Part shown: in pieces, positions 6,594 through 8,171 of the stretch
Position numbering within the stretch: the first letter of the stretch is position 1
Layout of the letters: every line of letters starts with the position of its first letter
Source of the DNA: Bdellovibrionales bacterium
GTDB taxonomy: Bacteria; Bdellovibrionota; Bdellovibrionia; Bdellovibrionales; JAMPXM01
Direction of reading: 5' to 3'
Assembly (NCBI GenBank): GCA_005793615.1
Contig: SXRI01000088.1
Location: 1-8,171 of the forward strand
DNA: 8,171 nt
Made by a program: the position numbers and the translations under genes
The notes under the pieces: generated by a model
The model's input: only the letters and a program-made list of their open reading frames with translations
What the model was told of the DNA's origin: nothing
Databases searched by the model: none

Positions 6594-7007
6594 ATGGTAC
6601 GTTCATGGTTTATCGTGGTCAGTGATGATCATGTGCTGACTCAAAAAGCACAGCAATTTGGACAAATGCACGGTGTATCTGTGCAGGTTTATTCAACTGA
6701 GCAATGGGAAGCTCGTGGTGGCAAGCCGGGTGAAGTACCGAGCCTTGCGACTGGTTCGAACGGTGGCGAAGGTGCAAAGGTTCTTCCTTTCCCTGGTACA
6801 TCTTCGGGCAGTGGCGATCCTCGCCGCTCGGTTGCGACAATCAACCAGCTCGAGGCGAACGCGATTGAATCTGCGATTGCAGCATTCAAAGGCAACCTCA
6901 CAGAGGCCGCCAAGGCGCTCGGTATCGGTCGCGCGACACTTTATCGTAAAGTGAAGCAATACAACATTGATCCGTCACAAGCTCGCAATAAGAAAAAAGC
7001 GGCATAA
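6594..7007 (+). CDS. Small Fis-type HTH DNA-binding protein without AAA+ domain
   Basis: This 137-residue protein ends in a clear Fis-family helix-turn-helix (HTH_8 type). A first helix at about 85-100 (QLEANAIESAIAAFKG) is followed by the HTH at 101-125, with NLTEAAKALGIGRATLYRKV as the signature. This domain normally closes NtrC-family sigma-54 activators. Residues 5-40 (WFIVVSDD...VSVQVYSTEQW) look like the first strand-helix-strand of a receiver domain, including a DD pair at 11-12. The rest of a receiver, including the phospho-acceptor Asp, and the whole AAA+ ATPase are missing; a Gly/Ser/Pro-rich linker (about 41-80) takes their place. A basic tail (RNKKKAA) follows. It probably binds DNA as a dimer and acts as a nucleoid-like or repressor/activator factor independent of sigma-54 ATPase activity. 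Target genes are unknown. It appears to be transcribed alone. Confidence 0.85.
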   Translation: MVRSWFIVVSDDHVLTQKAQQFGQMHGVSVQVYSTEQWEARGGKPGEVPSLATGSNGGEGAKVLPFPGTSSGSGDPRRSVATINQLEANAIESAIAAFKGNLTEAAKALGIGRATLYRKVKQYNIDPSQARNKKKAA

Positions 7008-7049
7008 GAGCTCTTGGTCCTTAGCCCGAAAGTTATTATCGTCCTAAGC

Positions 7050-7075
7050 AAGGCCGGGGAGATCCCGGCTTTGTT
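7050..7075 (+). terminator. Probable terminator after the Fis-type gene
   Basis: GCCGGG (7053-7058) and CCCGGC (7064-7069) form a perfect GC-rich stem around GAGAT, extended to nine pairs by AAG/TTT with one G-T pair. The tail TTTGTT is short. It lies 43 bases after the stop and before the protease gene. Confidence 0.6.
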
Positions 7076-7132
7076 ACGTCAACAGTACGAGCGGATTCGG
7101 AAAAAGCATCACAGTGAGCTGAAATAGAGTCT

Positions 7133-8038
7133 ATGAGAGTGTTTTCCGCCATGATTTTTGTCGCCATAATCGCGCTCGCGACCGCTTTGGGGTTGGTGCG
7201 AGGGTATTACCTTCAGGCGGCACATGATGTTTGTGATCTTATCGATCAACATTACTACCGTCGCGAACAACCTGAGGCCAGACAGTTTATCGAGTGGTGC
7301 CGAAAGTCGGCGAGTGAGCAATCGTTTTTGTTGAGTAAAGTCGCCAATATTAGACGACTCAATGACCGTCTGTCGATGCTGCAGACGTCGCACCTCGCAG
7401 TTTATAATCCCGAAGAAAATAAGATGATTTGGGAAAATCAGGGTTTCGATACCGGAATTCGCGCACGCATCGTCGAAGATCAACTGGTGGTGTTTCGAGT
7501 TCTTCCGCATAGTCCGGCGCATCGCTTAGGAATTCTTCCTGGAGACTCATTGATCAGTCTCAATGGCGAGCAAATTTCTGGTGGCTGGGCAGCGCAAACT
7601 CGCGGTGGAAAGCTTTTCGTCAGAAAATACTCGGGTGAAGAAATTTGGCTAGATATCCAGCCAGAGGAGGTCACTGAGGAGATGGCGCCGACCGTGACTG
7701 AACTCGGCCGCGACCTTGCGCTTCTCAGTGTGCCGAGTTTTCTTGGTCAGTACTTTGATAGTCATGCCTGGCGAAAGCTCAGTAAGCGTCTTGAGACTTT
7801 TAAGGGTGTGGTCATTGATCTACGAGACAATACCGGCGGCAGTTTTCCGGCGATGCTTCGTGTCCTGTCGACTTTTTTGTGTAATGAAACAACCGTTGGC
7901 CAAATAAATCATGCCAGGCGAGCGGGCTCGAAACCGGCGGTCAATCTTCGCGATGATCTCGAGGCGGGTAGCCAACTCCATCAACTTGCCGGTGCATCGG
8001 CGGTTCACTTGAGAACTTACGGAGACTACGGGTGTTGA
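7133..8038 (+). CDS. Membrane-anchored PDZ/S41 family protease, cut off before the catalytic serine
   Basis: S41 (C-terminal processing, Ctp/Tsp-like) proteases cleave periplasmic proteins using a Ser-Lys dyad. This 301-residue frame has an N-terminal hydrophobic segment (about 7-23, signal peptide or anchor). A helical region of the S41 N-terminal type follows, with LNDRLSMLQTSHLAVY at 76-91. The PDZ domain lies at about 105-180 (FRVLPHSPAHRLGILPGDSLISLNGEQI). The first part of the protease fold lies at about 193-258 (LALLSVPSFLGQYF, GVVIDLRDNTGGSF). The frame ends at TGA 8036-8038 after RTYGDYGC, before the expected TASASE-like serine motif and lysine, so as read it could not be catalytic. 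Either a frameshift or point change lies near 8030, the assembly is wrong there, or this is a genuine inactive remnant. The ATG at 7133 has only a weak ribosome site. The family is confident; intactness is not. Confidence 0.8.
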   Translation: MRVFSAMIFVAIIALATALGLVRGYYLQAAHDVCDLIDQHYYRREQPEARQFIEWCRKSASEQSFLLSKVANIRRLNDRLSMLQTSHLAVYNPEENKMIWENQGFDTGIRARIVEDQLVVFRVLPHSPAHRLGILPGDSLISLNGEQISGGWAAQTRGGKLFVRKYSGEEIWLDIQPEEVTEEMAPTVTELGRDLALLSVPSFLGQYFDSHAWRKLSKRLETFKGVVIDLRDNTGGSFPAMLRVLSTFLCNETTVGQINHARRAGSKPAVNLRDDLEAGSQLHQLAGASAVHLRTYGDYGC

Positions 8039-8171
8039 CTAACGAATTGTTTCCAACTGAATTCGCCAAATTGAATCCGCAGATGGCCGCGTGAGTCTAT
8101 TGCCGCTGTGATTGAAGCTCGGGCGCTCAACGCGCCGGGCATGTCGACATTATTTTCGCACTTTTTGGAGC
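8039..8171 (+). other. Right edge with broken coding-like sequence
   Basis: No intact gene is visible here. One frame reads VLTNELFPTEFAKLNPQMAA from 8032 to a stop at 8092. The frame used by the protease then opens again from about 8075, reading ESIAAVIEARALNAPG and on through MSTLFSHFLE to the window end. Both look protein-like but neither shows an S41 motif. This could be a frameshifted continuation, the start of another gene, or poor sequence at a contig end. Confidence 0.35.

Noticed and set aside
1..8171. CRISPR arrays, tRNA or rRNA genes, insertion sequences, integrases
   Set aside because: No regularly spaced repeats, cloverleaf-like sequence, transposase or integrase motifs were seen on either strand.

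Overview
The window suggests a Gram-negative bacterium of moderate GC content. The evidence is a lipoprotein-type signal with two c-type haem motifs, a Tat substrate, a Fis-type regulator and an S41 protease. The mixture of DUF1501 and planctomycete-type cytochrome families with proteobacterial-style regulators suggests a Bdellovibrionota or other former deltaproteobacterial lineage. That placement is inferred from gene content only.

Left half (about 40-4084, minus strand): a compact three-gene operon for exported proteins, read right to left. It holds (i) a 665-residue putative diheme lipoprotein with regions like DUF1549, DUF1588 and DUF1585 and a C-terminal cytochrome c segment, (ii) a 198-residue secreted protein of unknown function, coupled by an ATGA overlap, and (iii) a 453-residue Tat-exported DUF1501 protein. 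A hairpin follows the last gene. These families co-occur in Planctomycetes and relatives, where their biochemical role is largely unknown. Here they probably form one envelope complex or pathway.

Middle (4085-5451): a 362-bp divergent intergenic region rich in inverted and direct repeats, then hemB (porphobilinogen synthase) on the plus strand. HemB is of the cysteine-free, magnesium-type active-site class. It makes the haem precursor that the neighbouring diheme protein would ultimately need, but shared regulation is not demonstrated.

Right half (5452-8171, plus strand): separate single genes divided by hairpins. They are an orphan 167-residue acidic/basic protein behind a structured leader, a 137-residue Fis-type DNA-binding protein lacking an AAA+ domain, and a membrane-anchored PDZ/S41 protease. 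The protease reading frame stops before the catalytic serine region. The last 133 bases contain no intact gene, and they read as if frameshifted or lying at a damaged edge.
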